From NCBI GenBank assembly GCA_050084985.1, contig JBITNC010000001.1:203484001-203548000 (forward strand): DNA of 64,000 nucleotides, given 5' to 3'. Every line of letters begins with the position of its first letter. The first letter of the stretch is position 1. The notes under the pieces were generated by a model that worked only from the letters and a program-made list of their open reading frames with translations, had not been told where the DNA came from and did no database searches. The stretch is from Nageia nagi. Its lineage: Eukaryota; Pinophyta. The position numbers were made by a program, and so were the translations under genes. This document shows, in pieces, positions 32,611 to 45,389 of this stretch.

Positions 32611-34475
32611 CATACACACCAATTCCTTTAAGATTAAATATTTACATAAGTCATCTTAAGTCTTGCCCACTCATTAAACCTTAAAACAACTTCATAATAC
32701 CATTGTTCTTTCTTAATTAAGTGCTAATCCTAGTTAGCAAAATATATCCATAATAATATAGTTGCTCATATTTTAACTTTTGAAGTACTTGTTTAACATA
32801 CAGTAGGGTCTTTTTCACAAAACTTATTATAGATTGATATATTGCAAAAATATACCAAGATCAACTTTATAAGGAAAAGCATACAAGAGTTCCTCCCTTA
32901 GATGTCATGTACATCATCAACCAAATTGTTTTATTTACCAATTCTCCCAATAAAAGCTATCTATTTATGATTAACTAATTATACCATGTGAGTGCAATCA
33001 TTAATAGTATCAAACCTTAATATGATGTATTTTTGAATTCTTTTCTAATTGGGTATATCTTCTTAATATTTCAACTTTAAATGGATGTATAACTAAACAT
33101 CATTTTGCAACTATCTATGTGCCAAATGGTAACCTTTCTTATTGTGTAATATTATATATTTCAAAGTTTTACTCCATATCCTTTATTATTTTTCTCATAT
33201 TATATATATTGATATGTTCATATTTTCTCATTCAATCATTTTTATTACTTTCATTAGATGGAACTTGGAATTTTGAAAGGATTTTCATCTTAGATAAACA
33301 TAACCAAATGATAAGCAAAAGCTTCAATCAAAAACATACATGGTAAGCATCAATGCTCCACATAAAATAACCTAACTAGGTTACACTAAGCCCTACACCA
33401 CACCATAAGCTAACACTAAGGAAAACAATAAACCATATTATGTAAGAACATATTAAGGAAAATAAAAAGCAAATTACATAAGAAACATCAAAGAGACACC
33501 CTTGAAACCTGAACCAATGCCATGAGCTCATTTAAATATTCATTATATTTTGAATAACAAGCTCCATTAAACCACCCAAATCTTACAATATAGTCACCAA
33601 ATTCCCTTTTGAATCCAATTTCATTTCCAAGAGATGATCATGGGATTCCATAAAGCTTTTTAACAACTTGAAGGAGAGTTTCATCTCCTCTAGATTGATA
33701 AAATTGAGAGTCTCTTATCTTGCTAATATGTATCTTATGCACTAAAATTGAGAAGTATTTTTCTACATCCCTTTCATATACTAACAACACCTTACACTTC
33801 TTTAATTCCCATAAAATTTTGGACCTCAAGCCCAACTTATATACCACATGGGTAAAAAATGAGAACAATAACCTTTGGTGGATAGGATGAGATTTCTTAC
33901 CCTGTTATATATTCAATCATATCTTACCTAAATAATTTAGCAATAAATTAGTTACATTGAATTTATCATGGAGGATTTAGTTGAGAAATGTAAGGTGGAA
34001 ACTAGACACAATCTCCAAATCTATATTCAGTATAAAAAATAATCATCACCAATTAACACCTTCCTCCAAGAGCATAAAAGGGAAATGAGGTCAATATCAC
34101 CCTTCTTTTAAAAAAACTTCTTATATTTTGTAAAAGAAAATTAAATTTTTTCAATAGGTATGGTTATCTTTTAACTCCTTAAACCAAGTCACTTTGAATC
34201 CAAAAATATCCTCTGGGAGTACCTCCTTAAGCATAAAATCACATCTAAATATACTAACATTTCCCTAAGCTAGGAGAGAACCATCTACTTGGAGAGATCC
34301 ACATTACAATTTCCAAATTAAAGAAAAAATTAATATAATACTCTTTTCTTCAATATTTATATGACCTCCTTACTTGCAACCAATTGGGTTTATTCAAGGT
34401 ATAGAAGAGCATTAAAGCCCATTTTATTAGTAGGAGAGGCAAAAAAAACCAACTTGACGATAAATCAAAGATAGA
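32611..34475. other. Unassigned region with weak ORFs
   Basis: A plus ORF (33119-33346) and a minus ORF (33638-33868) lie here. The minus one reads through WELKKCKVLLVYERDV and KIHISKIRDSQFY, which looks more like a protein than other ORFs nearby. On the same strand readable text (EFGDYIVRFGWFNG) continues past its stop to about 33500. I do not recognise a family; it may be a decayed host gene fragment or element ORF. Confidence 0.35.
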
Positions 34476-35214
34476 TATAGATGATAAAATTAAACCCTAA
34501 ATTGTAGTAAAGGATGATGCAAATATATTTACTTTAATTAATGACAAAAGTATTCTAATTGGATGTTATTTCTCAACAACTAATGGGAATTATTTTAAAC
34601 ATAACTAAAAGAATAAGATAGCAATAAACAATGGAAGCGCAATGCCTTAACCTATGAGATAATGGATAGTATATATGTACTTTTTACTTCCTTAGTCAAT
34701 GAATATACACTTGGGTAAGAATGGAAAAATATTAGAAATTAGGCCTCATATCTTGTAATGATATACCATATGCAACATAGCACTAGTGTTGGGGATCCTG
34801 ATGATGTAAGTTGCTCACTTTGATAATGATGTAATTTGATCTCATTCCAATAATGTGGCAAAGTAATGGATAACTCTTAGAGTATAAGAGATATAATATA
34901 AATAGGTGGTATTTATAAGCACTAGAATATTTTTGAAATATATTCATAGTCTTATCAAGATGAATTCTTGATAATCTTCCCATACATATAATTCTCTATT
35001 TGTAGGTTTAGTATATGACCTTAATGCACCTTTGCATGGTAGCATCAACATTAGTGGTACTTTGTACTAAATAAGAGAATTATACATGAGAAGTAATTTA
35101 GATATATCATAATTGATAATTTAAATATAACATAACGTCATATTGATTAAAATAAAGCAAGAGTTAAATGAAAACTAGTTTGGCCCAAAAAGGATGTCAA
35201 ATTAAGTGTCAATA
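34476..35214 (-). repeat. E5 3' LTR (LTR A)
   Basis: 739 bp on the minus strand, from GACACTTAATTTG at the right to a TTATCATCTATA end at the left. Same family as B (35810-36526) and C (61052-61806): all share a TTTAATTAAT segment near the left end, CCTATGAGATAAT-like and CTTATCAAGATGAA-like blocks, and GTTTGGCCCAAAAA near the right end. The terminal bases are decayed (TA for TG and CA). ORF 34783-34983 is not a gene. Confidence 0.75.
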
Positions 35215-35554
35215 GTTTCCCTCCTTTTCAAGTTGTAATGAAATAAATTAAAATTATACTCAAGCAAAGTAAAGAGAAGAAAAAGAAACTTCCCTAATTT
35301 TATTAAGTATTCATAGAATCAATAATTTATTGGTGATGTACTATGCCCCCTCTTTTCATTGGTTGTTGTTGGGATGGCCAACAAGAATGAATTACAAAAG
35401 AACCTATGAGAAAATAGAAATATCCTCCAAATATCATAATAGATATGTGTTTCATCTTAGAAAATAAGCATGATGAGAAAAGATGAAATCAATATAATAC
35501 CTCATAGGCTTTAATTATCCATAGATATATCATTGATACAAACTCATTAATAAT

Positions 35555-35745
35555 GGTGATCATAAAATAAACATGGTAATGGTTAATAAACCAACCAACA
35601 AAGGTGATCATAAACCAAAAATAGTGATGATTAATAACCCAAACAACAAAGGTGATCATAAAGTAAATATAGTTAGGTTAATAACACAATCAACAAAGGT
35701 TATCATAAAAGTAAACATCACAATGAACAATGTGATTATGGGTAA
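35555..35745 (-). repeat. 48-bp array in the E5 3' region
   Basis: Units start at 35555, 35603, 35651 and 35698: GGTGATCATAAA, a variable middle, GGTTAATAA-like, ACCAACAAA. Period 48, 48, 47. ORF 35573-35767 is a translation of these units. Tandem repeats just upstream of the 3' LTR are common in Tat-lineage elements. Confidence 0.88.
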
Positions 35746-35809
35746 TATTTACCATAGGTACCACTAAGAGTTGTAATGGCATCATAATAAATGATGTCAT
35801 TTTGGGTAA

Positions 35810-36526
35810 TATAGATGATAAAATGAAACCCTTAACTAAAGTATAGGATGAAGCAATTATATATACTTTAATTAATAAGAAAAGGAATTTGATTACCTAT
35901 GATCACTCAATAATTAATGGAGATAACTTAGGAGAATAATGATGATAGAATTGAAGTAATAAGATGAAAATAACATACCATAACCTATGAGATAATTAAT
36001 AATATATGTGTACATATTACTTACCTAGATGATGAAGATGTGCTTGAGAAGGAGTAGATGAACATAAGATCTTATTTCTCAAGCCTTATAATGAGATGTT
36101 GCATGTATCCTAACATTAACATTGGGTATCCTAAAGATGCCACTCACTCACTTTAATACTCATATCATTTGATACTTTTGTAATATTGTGGAAAAGTAAC
36201 AAACTTCAATCTTGATAAGTGGTGTTGAAGAACATCGGTAAGTTTGTGAGAGATATGCATAGTCTTATCAAGATAAAATCTTGAGTCTTACCATTCTTAT
36301 AATTCTTAGTTTATATGTTGAGAATCATACCTAAATAAACCTTTTCATGCTAGCATTAACATTGGATGGTCCAACCTACAAAATAACATAATTATTTATG
36401 AGAAATAACTTAGTTAGATCATAAGAAATAATCAAAATATAACATAATATCGTACTCAACCTAACATAGTGAGGTTTACGTGACATATAGTTTGGCCCAA
36501 AAAAGGTGCCAAATTATGTGTCAACA
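35810..36526 (-). repeat. E4 3' LTR (LTR B)
   Basis: 717 bp. Minus-strand start TGTTGACACATAATTTGG at 36526, directly after the purine tract AAAGGGGGGCATG. End TTATCATCTATA at 35810. Co-linear with LTR C at 61052-61806. Confidence 0.82.
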
Positions 36527-36541
36527 CATGCCCCCCTTTGA
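36527..36541 (-). other. E4 polypurine tract
   Basis: The minus strand reads CAAAGGGGGGCATG directly before the LTR TG. It sets element polarity as minus. Confidence 0.75.
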
Positions 36542-38760
36542 AATTTTTAATGAAGTAAATTAAAATTCTTGCAAAGTATAGAAAAAAAAACTTCTTAGTT
36601 TTTCTTAGTATATTCATAGAATCAATAATTTATTAGTGATGTATTCCCCCCTCTTTGCATTGGTTGTTGTTGGATTGGCCAACAAGAATAAATTGGAAAG
36701 TACCTATGAGAAAATAAAAATCCCTTTCAAATATCATAAGAGCATTATGTTTTATTTTACAAAAATAATCATTTAAGAGAAAATATGAAATTAATATAAT
36801 ACCTATAATCTTTTTCTATAAATATATATATCATTGATGCAAGGCACATCAATGAAATAAATTTCAATATATTATTCATAACAATAATCATAGTGATGTT
36901 TAATAACCTAACCAAAGAAGGTGATCATAAGTGATGGTTAATAACCCAATTGATAATGGTGATCATAGATCAAACATAGTGATGGTTAATAACCTAGCCA
37001 AGAAAGGTGACGGTTATACTTCCCTTAGTGGTGAGCCACCATTCATGGTATGAACACACATGTGTGTGAACCAACCAAAACCTCCCAGCACTAGAACTTA
37101 ACATATAACAACCCTTAAATATCCTCTAGTTTGTTGAACCCTAGATTCCACCTACTCTAAGAATATCCAATGTAGGATGATGCTAAAGCACTAGCTTATT
37201 GATATGAAGGTAACCCTTTGACCACTCCCAACCTTAGTAGTCATACACTGAACATCCTTAAGATGCATGAGACACTAGTTTAAAGAACTTAATAATATAT
37301 CTTTGATGCACCCCTAACCTATTTGGTAACATGAATATCATGTTGGGGCTAAACCATATTTGACCACCATGTTTTCCAACCAAGGCTACCCCTTCCCATC
37401 TATTTCTATATTATAGGATCCAAACCATGGTGACTACCCATGTTGACCATCTATTTCATTATGTGTATCCTTTGCCATAGATACCATTGGAAATCATCAC
37501 AATGAACTATATCATTATGGATATCCTTTACCCTAGATACTATCAAGAATATCTGTGCACACTAGTGATGGTTAATTATATCCTTACCAACAAAGGATGT
37601 GATCATAGAATGTTTGAAATTTATAAAGAAGAGATTTCATTTTTCCATAGATTTTTCATACATATAAGGATCATAAATGAAATAAAATCATAGCATTTTG
37701 CAATATTTAACCATAAAAAGATATATCAATGATATAATAACATAAATGAAAGAAAAATATCCATACTAGAGATTCAATTTACTTAGGAAATCAAAATAAG
37801 AACTTATAGAATATTTTAATATTGAGTGCACTTAGAGATACTTACAAAATCATAGTAGTGTATTGTCAAATAAAGATATTAGGTGAGAAAAATTACCTTT
37901 ATAGTTTTCTAGAGACATGCCCCTTGGTATTTTCCTATGAATAATATCATATTTACTAGTTATTTCCCCCAATGCTAGCATTGAGAAACATTTGTAATTT
38001 TGAAGCAATTTTAAGATTTGATCATATCATTTGATTGTCAAAAAAATATCTTACATTTGTGGTCTTTAAATTTTAAGAAACTTAGTAATTATTGACACCT
38101 ATTTGTTAATACTAATACAAGAACTAATAATTTTAAAATAATTTTATTAAACTTTATGTTGAGCATCATGTATTTTATTGGAGATATCGTTAAAGCATTC
38201 TTGAGAAAAATGCCATTCATTTATCATAAAAATTAAATTTATCTTAGAATGTTGTCAAGCAATTTTCATTTATCATTTTTTAGTTTTTATTTTCTTGTGA
38301 GAAGGGGTTTTAAGGTTTTTAAGTTTGAGACATTTAATCAGAGGTATTCTTGGTGATTTTTCTATTATGAGTTATTTGACCTAGTAGATACTATAGGGGT
38401 CAAAATTATGGAGTAGGATGGATAGTGAGCTTATTTTTTATAGTCCAACCTATATGTTTATCATGTGTTGAGTTCCAAATACCCTAAATATATTTATTAT
38501 TTCTTATTTCATGATGAAGATCAAGCTTTTTTTTAATTTTACAATACTATGTAGTAGGCCAATGAATTATGAAACCCTAGTACATCAATATTTTTTTATT
38601 TTTGTTTATGTTTGTTTTGTTTCATAATTATGTTGAAAATGTGTTTTGATATTTATAAAAGTGAACTAAAATTTTAATTTATGTTTTATGAAGGATGAGT
38701 AGTGTTAGTACTAGGGTGTAATGTAATTTGATTCCAACATTGAGTAAACAATAGGGTAGT
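36542..38760 (-). other. E4 3' non-coding region
   Basis: About 2.2 kb without gag or pol. It contains a short 48-bp array related to that in E5 (36893-37015; units at 36893, 36931 and 36979) and a further diverged unit at about 37565. It includes CpG-poor, ACC-rich text at 37020-37480. 37530-38420 has a co-linear copy at 61826-62700. ORF 37487-37693 is not conserved in that copy. Confidence 0.65.
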
Positions 38761-38891
38761 GGTTTTGTGTGATTATATATATATAACTTATGTATTTATA
38801 AATATAAGTAAATATAAAAAATAATATTTTTTTGAGAAGTATGTATACTTACCAGTATGTTTATTTGTTGGTGTAGGCACATTCGCATATT

Positions 38892-39818
38892 GTGGTACTT
38901 GAGCCATGGAGCAAAAGTTGGGAAATAGCCTACATATGGTATAAAGAATATGATCAAGTGGTGATAATTAATTTAATACATACCAAGGTGGTGAATTTAT
39001 TAAAAGTGCCCTATGTGAAACTATATAAACACATGTTTCCTACCCTATTTTAATAGTGATTAGATATTACCAACATGTTTCACCTTCTTATAGGTGAAAT
39101 GACCATAGCCCTTAAAGATATGCATCAAATTATAAGGGTTCCTATGAAGGAGACCATGGTTCATATAAGGGATAATTTAACTCTTTTATGCATGGTAAAT
39201 AATGTGAATTATCTAATCAATTTAAAGGATTACCATGAAGGGAAGAAGGGTGCTTATATTCATAAGGTGGTTTATGATGGAACTAGGGAAAAAAGATATC
39301 CCAAGCTTATTATGGGTACTTGTATTGAAAGCATCATCTATTTAGATAAGAATCATAAGGTATATCATTTATGTATTATTAACATTGTGAAAAAGATGGT
39401 GAAGGGTCACAGGTCTTCTTGGGCACCATGTATTATTGCTCAAATATACCATGATTTACATACTTTTATGTTAGTACTAAGGAATTATTATAGAGTGGCT
39501 CATGCTTATGTTATACAATGTTGGGATCTTCAACACATAGCAATATTTTGACTATTGTAATCGCCTATAAATGTTAAGGATGATACCCTACCATATTGGA
39601 ATAGGTGGGTTATTATCTGAAAGGTGACATGGATACATGACACTTTGAACAAGTGGAACAAAGTTTTTGATAGGATTATTGAGGATGAGGTGATCTATAA
39701 TATGTTTTAATGGGTAAGGTGGTAGGAAATTTCCTATGAGATTAGTTGGAAAAGGACTCCATGCTACCCCAAAAAAGAAAGGGGTTCATATAGCGATGCA
39801 GACCTAACATGGTGCAAT
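38892..39818 (+). pseudogene. Plant mobile domain (PMD) gene, N-terminal part
   Basis: Reads on the plus strand, opposite to E4. The frame from 38892 (VVLEPWSKSWEIAYIWY) runs through three consecutive stop codons at about 39051-39059 into the 158-codon open part 39075-39551. FHLLIGEMTIALKDMHQII (39078-39134) is the diagnostic PMD block, usually found as a T-F-H-L-x-x-G-E-M-T-x-T-L-x-D-V pattern. A PY-W-x-R-W-like stretch follows near 39585-39610, then text to the C2 insertion. PMD proteins are known both as host chromatin factors (MAIN type) and inside transposable elements. No intact product is possible. Confidence 0.75.
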
Positions 39819-41874
39819 TGTTAAATAAAGTATTGTTATTCTTGTCAACACACTTAGTGTGACATAGTTGTTGTTGTAATATAGTGTTTGGAGCATGTAT
39901 AGAGATGTTTATTGATGTTGAGGATGTGTTTTATGCTCAGTTAAAGTTGGTGCAAGTAATTTGTACAAATTTATAGAAGTTATCAAAAGTTGCAAAAATT
40001 GTCAAAAAGTTGTAAAACTTGCAAAAGTTGTTAGAAAGTTATTTGGATATTACTTGGATATGTTTGCTTCATGTGTGGACATGTTTGGTTCTTAGGAAAA
40101 GTTGTTGTAGAATGTTATTGCAAAATTTCAAAAGATACAAAAGTATTCAAAAAATTGCAAAATTTGTAAGTTGCAAAAACTAAAAAAGTTACACAAAAGT
40201 TACAAATGTTGTGCATATGTGCCAATGGATTGTGTTAGATATCCAAACATATCATTTGGATCTGTATTTATCAGTTGGTAGTGAAGTTGTAGTGTTGATT
40301 CAATGTCAGATAGATTTTGGTAGCATTTTGGACCTCTTGATAATTTTGATCTAGAACAAGATGGATTAGTGTGAGTCATACCAACATGTCTAAGAGCATG
40401 TCAGCATGGTGTTTGAGGTTTTAACTCAATTTTTAGGATGATTTGAGGTATTTTTAGTACTTGATTGAGCAATTGTGTGCTCTTTGTAATAGGTTGAAAA
40501 AGTGACCCAAATGCCACTTTATAGGTGGAATATTAAGAAAACCATTAAGAGTAAGACTACATAATTTTAACTTGATGTAGTTGGTACTAATATATGCATA
40601 TAGTTCAAATTTCAAATCAAACAGATATTTGAGAAAGAAATGGCATGTATTGCAAAAAGATAATTTCTCACTTTTTTCAATTTTGGATAGTTTTGTAGGA
40701 CAACAAAAAAATGGTAAAATCCTTCATGTTTGGTCATAAATTTCAAAATCTAATAATTGATTGATGATCAATCATCAAAATGAGCAACTTTTCTTTTTCA
40801 ACCATCTCAATTGGAGATCCCAAGGTATGAGTTTGTGCAAGGTGTCCATACTTTGGCCATGAAGTATTTTATAAAATGTCTCTTTAAAATGTGATGTTTT
40901 AGCATATTTTACATTATTTAAAGATATGAATATATGCTATCATTTGGTGTGGATTGTAGAAAAATCATATTTATTAAAATTAAGTGGCACAACAAAATAT
41001 TTGTATTTTGGAGGTATATGTGTAACTAGAAATGGCCGATAAACTTATTGAGTTTCTTAAAAAGAATATAGAGGTGTTTTATTTTTCTTTAAGTGAAATA
41101 CAAGAGTTAGTTACTTTAAAAAAAATAAATAAGAAAATATCTTTGTAAGGAGTTATAAAAAGAAGTGGTTTTTTCTCAAGCAAAGAGTGAAAAAAATAGA
41201 TAATGAAGGGTGTCTCATGATTTTGGCTATAACTTTTGATTTGTGACTTTGTTTGAGCCCATTATTTTTCCAAAGTGTAAAAAATTCAAATATATATAAG
41301 TTTTTCATGTCTCCTATAGGAGAAATCATTGAGTGATAAAAATTTCATCTTATGGTATGAATTCATAATTTTATTTTGAAAGTTTTTGTTGAGCTTATGG
41401 AAAAAGTTTTTATTATGTGTGCAAACAATTAGCTTTTAGATTGTTGGAGTGTAGTGGGATTGAGATATTCAGTGTGATAAGAGATTGAATTTGAGAAAGA
41501 CCATTTAGGATCTTCAAGAATTGGATTTATTTTTGCTACATATTTGAGATCTTTTTAAGTGGGTGCTTGGAAATTGAGATTGAAGCTCAATGCATTGGGT
41601 GTTGCAAAATATTTGGTTGGTTGGTTCCATTCTCATAGTGGATGCTATTAAAATTTGTAAAATCCCATCCATTTTATTTTTAATTGGATTTGGGTGGGAG
41701 CCCAAGAATTCCATTGGCACATTGATTTTTACCATAGCAAATTTTCACTATAAATCTTATGTTATGTGATGAATATTTTTTTGAGTGTGTTTTATTACTA
41801 GATTTTTATATTTGGTTAAAGTTTTATTTCACATTGATTCACCCCCTCCTCTCAATGTCACACATAGTTCAACA
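39819..41874 (+). repeat. C2 5' LTR
   Basis: 2056 bp, TGTTAAATAAAGTATTG to GTTCAACA. 39819-41587 aligns with 47141-48878. It contains a cluster of 9-11 bp GTTGCAAAA-like repeats at 39966-40215. The antisense ORF 41514-41735 is a shadow. Confidence 0.9.
39966..40215 (+). repeat. AGTTGCAAAA-type short repeats in the C2 LTR
   Basis: Many irregular copies of (A)AGTTGCAAAA, AGTTGTAAAA, AATTGTCAAA and AGTTACAAAA, spaced about 9-12 bp in two clusters. The 3' LTR has a matching cluster at 47300-47510, so they were part of the element before insertion. Confidence 0.75.
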
Positions 41875-41893
41875 ATCGGTATCAAAGTGGGTT
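41875..41893 (+). other. C2 primer-binding site
   Basis: ATCGGTATCAAAGTGGGTT starts right after the LTR CA. It resembles the initiator tRNA-Met complement, with C for T at one position. Confidence 0.65.
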
Positions 41894-41940
41894 CCTAGGT
41901 TTAGCTTAATTGGCTAGGGTAGATATTAGTTTGTGACACT

Positions 41941-42790
41941 ATGGCCAATGGTGAAAGTTTCTCATCAAACAAAGGACCATTATTTTATGGAATAAATTAT
42001 GCTTTTTAGAGAATTAGAATGGAAACTTATCTTTGTGCATTGGGATACAATGTATGGGATGTAGTTAAAAATGGATACATAGTACCTTGTATTCCTCCAA
42101 CTAACGATGCAGAAAAGAAGCTATTTGAGTATGATGCTAGAGCAAAGAATGTAGTTATGTGTATCTTAGTCAATAAGGAACTTGCAAAAGTGACGGGATG
42201 AAATAAAATGGAAGAAATATGGGATAAGTTGAAAATCATTCATGAAGGTGATGATAAAATTAAAGAAGCTATGGTGCAAACTCATTGAGCTCAGTTTGAA
42301 GCATTCAATATGAATGAAGATGAGACCATAGAGGCTTACATGTTGCAATTCAATGAGGTTATCAATGCAATTAATTAAGGACTTGGTGAAAAAATAGAGG
42401 ATTCCATCATTGTAAAAAATGTATTGAGATCTCTTCCTCCTAGATTTAATTCTAAAGTCTTAGTGATAGAAGAAGCTAAAGATTTGAATAGTGGCAATAT
42501 GGATAAAATGTATGTTCAATAATTGCATATGAAATGAGAATCAAAAAACAAAACCCATTGATAGAGAATCAAAATTTAAAGTGCAAAAAAATGCAATAGT
42601 AAAATCATATTTAGAGGAAGAATACCTATCCGATGATATGGAAGCAAATTTTGTTCACAAATTAAAAAGAGGAAAGGGAAAATATAAAGGAAAATTTCCA
42701 TTCAAATGTTTCAATTGTAGACATGTTGGACATTTTGTAGCTAAATAACCTTACAAAAAAAAAGAACAATAATGAGGAAGAGTCATACAA
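41941..42790 (+). pseudogene. C2 gag (broken)
   Basis: Copia gag beginning ATGGCCAATGG at 41941. Motifs: LFYGINYAF, then RMETYLCALGYNVWDVV (about 42015-42065), KIIHEGDDKIKEAMVQ (about 42232-42282) and EDETIEAYMLQFNEVINAI, typical of the UBN2/retrotran-gag family. The zinc knuckle KCFNCRHVGHFVAK near 42704-42747 keeps the C-C-H ligands, but a stop replaces the last Cys. The 158-aa antisense ORF 42662-43138 is a Ser/Phe-rich shadow of the Lys/Glu-rich region. Confidence 0.85.
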
Positions 42791-43860
42791 AAAAGGAAGA
42801 AACCAGAAGAAATCTAATTTTAAAAGGAATAAACCAAAGAAAAGGAGCTTCATATCAAAAACTACAAATTCAATAGATGAGAGTACTAGTGAAGAGTTTG
42901 AGGAAGAATGTAATGAAGCATTTTTTATGGTATTTAATGATAAATAATCAAAAGGATAAGAAAATGAATAAGATATATATGAAGAATAAATTGAAGTAGA
43001 AGTTGATCTAGAAGGTGAATTGATTGCATCCTTAGATGAATTAGAAAAGGAAAGGAAAAGGCATAGAAAGACATCAAGAAGACTTAATGATGAAAATGAT
43101 ATTATAGCAAGTTTGAAACTACAAGTCAAGGAATCCATACTATAAAAATTAAAAATTGTAGTAAATTAAAAGAGGAGATAGTTAGTTTGAGGATGTACCT
43201 AGAAGAAAAGACTTAGAGAATTAATACATATCAAGTTCTTGAGGGAAGTTCCACAACATTAGGAGAAATAATAAAATTCTAGTGAAATTATTCAAACAAT
43301 TTTGGTTTAAGTTTTGAAAAAGGGAAATCATAAAATATGCTATTCATTGAGAATACAATAGTTTTCAAGAAAGAAGAAAAGAAACTAGTAAAAGAGTATG
43401 CGAGGCAAGAGAGGAACATTGATGATGGATTACCAAAGAAAAAGGCAATTCATGGTACTTATAAATTCCTAGAAAATACCACAAATTAGGTTCAATTTTT
43501 CCTTTAATGGATATTATTTTAAATGTAATGCTTATGGTCATAATTTATCAAATTGCAAATTTAATGTTACACCAAGAAATTTTATTAGTAGGAATGCATT
43601 TGGAATATTAATGGAATATCTAGTAGAATGATATAATTATCATAACTTTGGATACATAGCAATATTTTGTATAAATATATTTGCTTAAAATAGCATTCAA
43701 GATAGAAGATTTCAATCCATGATGTAATGTAGAAAAATCCAAGAAAACTCTATGCAAGAAAAAAAAATGAAGAGGTACAAGAGCCCAAACCTAAAGTAAA
43801 ACATGTATGGAAGGATAAATAACAATCAAAGAATAATGAAGAATTATTGATAGTACAAAT
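42791..43860 (+). pseudogene. C2 Lys/Glu-rich linker between gag and protease
   Basis: About 1 kb of Lys/Asn/Glu-rich reading (KKGRNQKKSNFKRNK, ELEKERKRHRKTSRRL) with a coiled-coil character. A second Cys/His-like piece lies near 43515-43565 (CNAYGHNLSNCK) and another near 43625-43670 (CYNYHNFGYIAIFC). These may be extra, decayed zinc knuckles. Length and charge are usual for copia elements with extended gag. Confidence 0.5.
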
Positions 43861-45150
43861 AACTTTTAAAACATAGGATAAACCAACTCTATGGATACTA
43901 GAAAATGGTTATTCTAGCCATATGACTAGAAAGAAAAGGAGATTTCAGAAATTATAACAACTTATGAAGGTGGATCAGTAAAATTTGGAAATAGTGATGG
44001 AGCAAAAATTATTTATAGAGGCATAATTAAAATCATTGATGGAAATATTAGGTTAGAGGAAGTATTATTTATGATGAAGTTGAAATATATCCTGTTAAGT
44101 GTCAATCAAATTTACAATAGAGGACATGATGTAACATTCAAGAAATATAGATGTGAAATTAGAAGAACATACAATGGCAAGTTAGTTGTAGTTGGCACAA
44201 GGACTTCCATAAATTTATATACATTAACAAAGAATTCAAAGGGATCATGTTTGCTTAGAAAGCAGGATGAATATTAGCTTTAACATAAGATAATTGGGTA
44301 TATAAGCTTTGAAAATTTATTAAAAATATGTTCAAAGAAGGTTGTGAGATATATACCTAGTGTTACAAAACCATCCAATATTATTTTTGATTCATGTTAG
44401 AAAGGAAAGCAAATGAAAGATAGATTTAAAGTGAAAGAATATCATACTAGCAAGCCTTTAGAACTAATACATACATAGTTATGTTGACCCATGAGAACGC
44501 AAAGCATAAATGGTGATAAATATTTTATGTTATTTATTAATGATTATACAAGAATTATGTGGGTACAATTTTTGAAACATAAATCAAAAGCTCTTGATAT
44601 ATTTAAGGAATTCAAGAACCAAGTTGAGAATCAAATGGAAAGATGAATTAAGTACTTATGATTAGATAGAGGAGGCAAGTTTATATTAGAGGATTTTGCA
44701 AAGTATTATCTAAAGCATGGTATCAAGAGATAGTTTTTGATAGCAAGGATAGCACAAAAAAATGGAGTTGTGGAAAGAAAAAATAGAGCATTACAAGAAA
44801 TGGCTAGAACTATGTTGGTTGAAAGTAAAATAGCAAACAAATTTTGGAAGGAAGTATTCTGCATAGCAATATACATTCAAAATAAATGTTTATTAATACC
44901 ATATGAAAATAATACACCATATGAGTTATGGTTTGGTAGAAAAGCAATAGTGAGACATTTCAAGGTGTTTGGAAGAAAATGCTACACCAAGAGAAATGAT
45001 GAAAATCTTGGTAAATTCAAATATAGACTAGACAAAGGCATATTTCTTGGATATTTGATAAAATGTAAAGCATACAAGTGTTACAATAAAAGGTTGAGAA
45101 AAATTGTTGACAATGCTGATGTCAAGGTTGATGAAAAGAGATAATTACCA
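43861..45150 (+). pseudogene. C2 protease and integrase (broken)
   Basis: The protease active-site block reads WILENGYSSHMT at about 43892-43927; the D-S-G triplet is E-N-G, so it is inactive. LKYILLSVNQIYNRGHDVTF follows (44080-44140). In integrase the first-Asp block near 44470 contains a stop. LFINDYTRIMWVQFL is near 44528, LDRGGKF near 44662 (second Asp kept). The Glu block KNGVVERKNRALQEMARTML is at 44758-44817, inside the open part 44737-45144. GIFLGYLIKCKAYKCYN ends the domain. Confidence 0.87.
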
Positions 45151-45389
45151 AAAAATGATTGGTAACAACTTTCCAATTTATTAAGAGATTATTGAAGGAT
45201 ATGAGAAAGAGAAAATAGAAAAAGAATAAAAAAAATGACTCAAATGAAGAAGAGGTGGAAGAAAATAAGAAATTTAAAATAGGAAGTTGGCAAAAAGATC
45301 ATCCCAAAGAAAAAATAATTGGAGATCCTAGTAGTGGTTTTCAGATAAGAAGAAGAGTAATGAGGACTTATTCCCTTTTATCTAGTATA

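Noticed and set aside
35573-35767. 64-aa ORF with repeated NKGDHK text
   Set aside because: Translation of the 48-bp tandem array; not preserved in the related copy at 36893.
42662-43138. 158-aa minus-strand ORF, Ser/Phe/Leu-rich
   Set aside because: It is the antisense of the Lys/Glu-rich C2 gag linker. Its composition follows from the sense strand, and the sense frame has the zinc knuckle.
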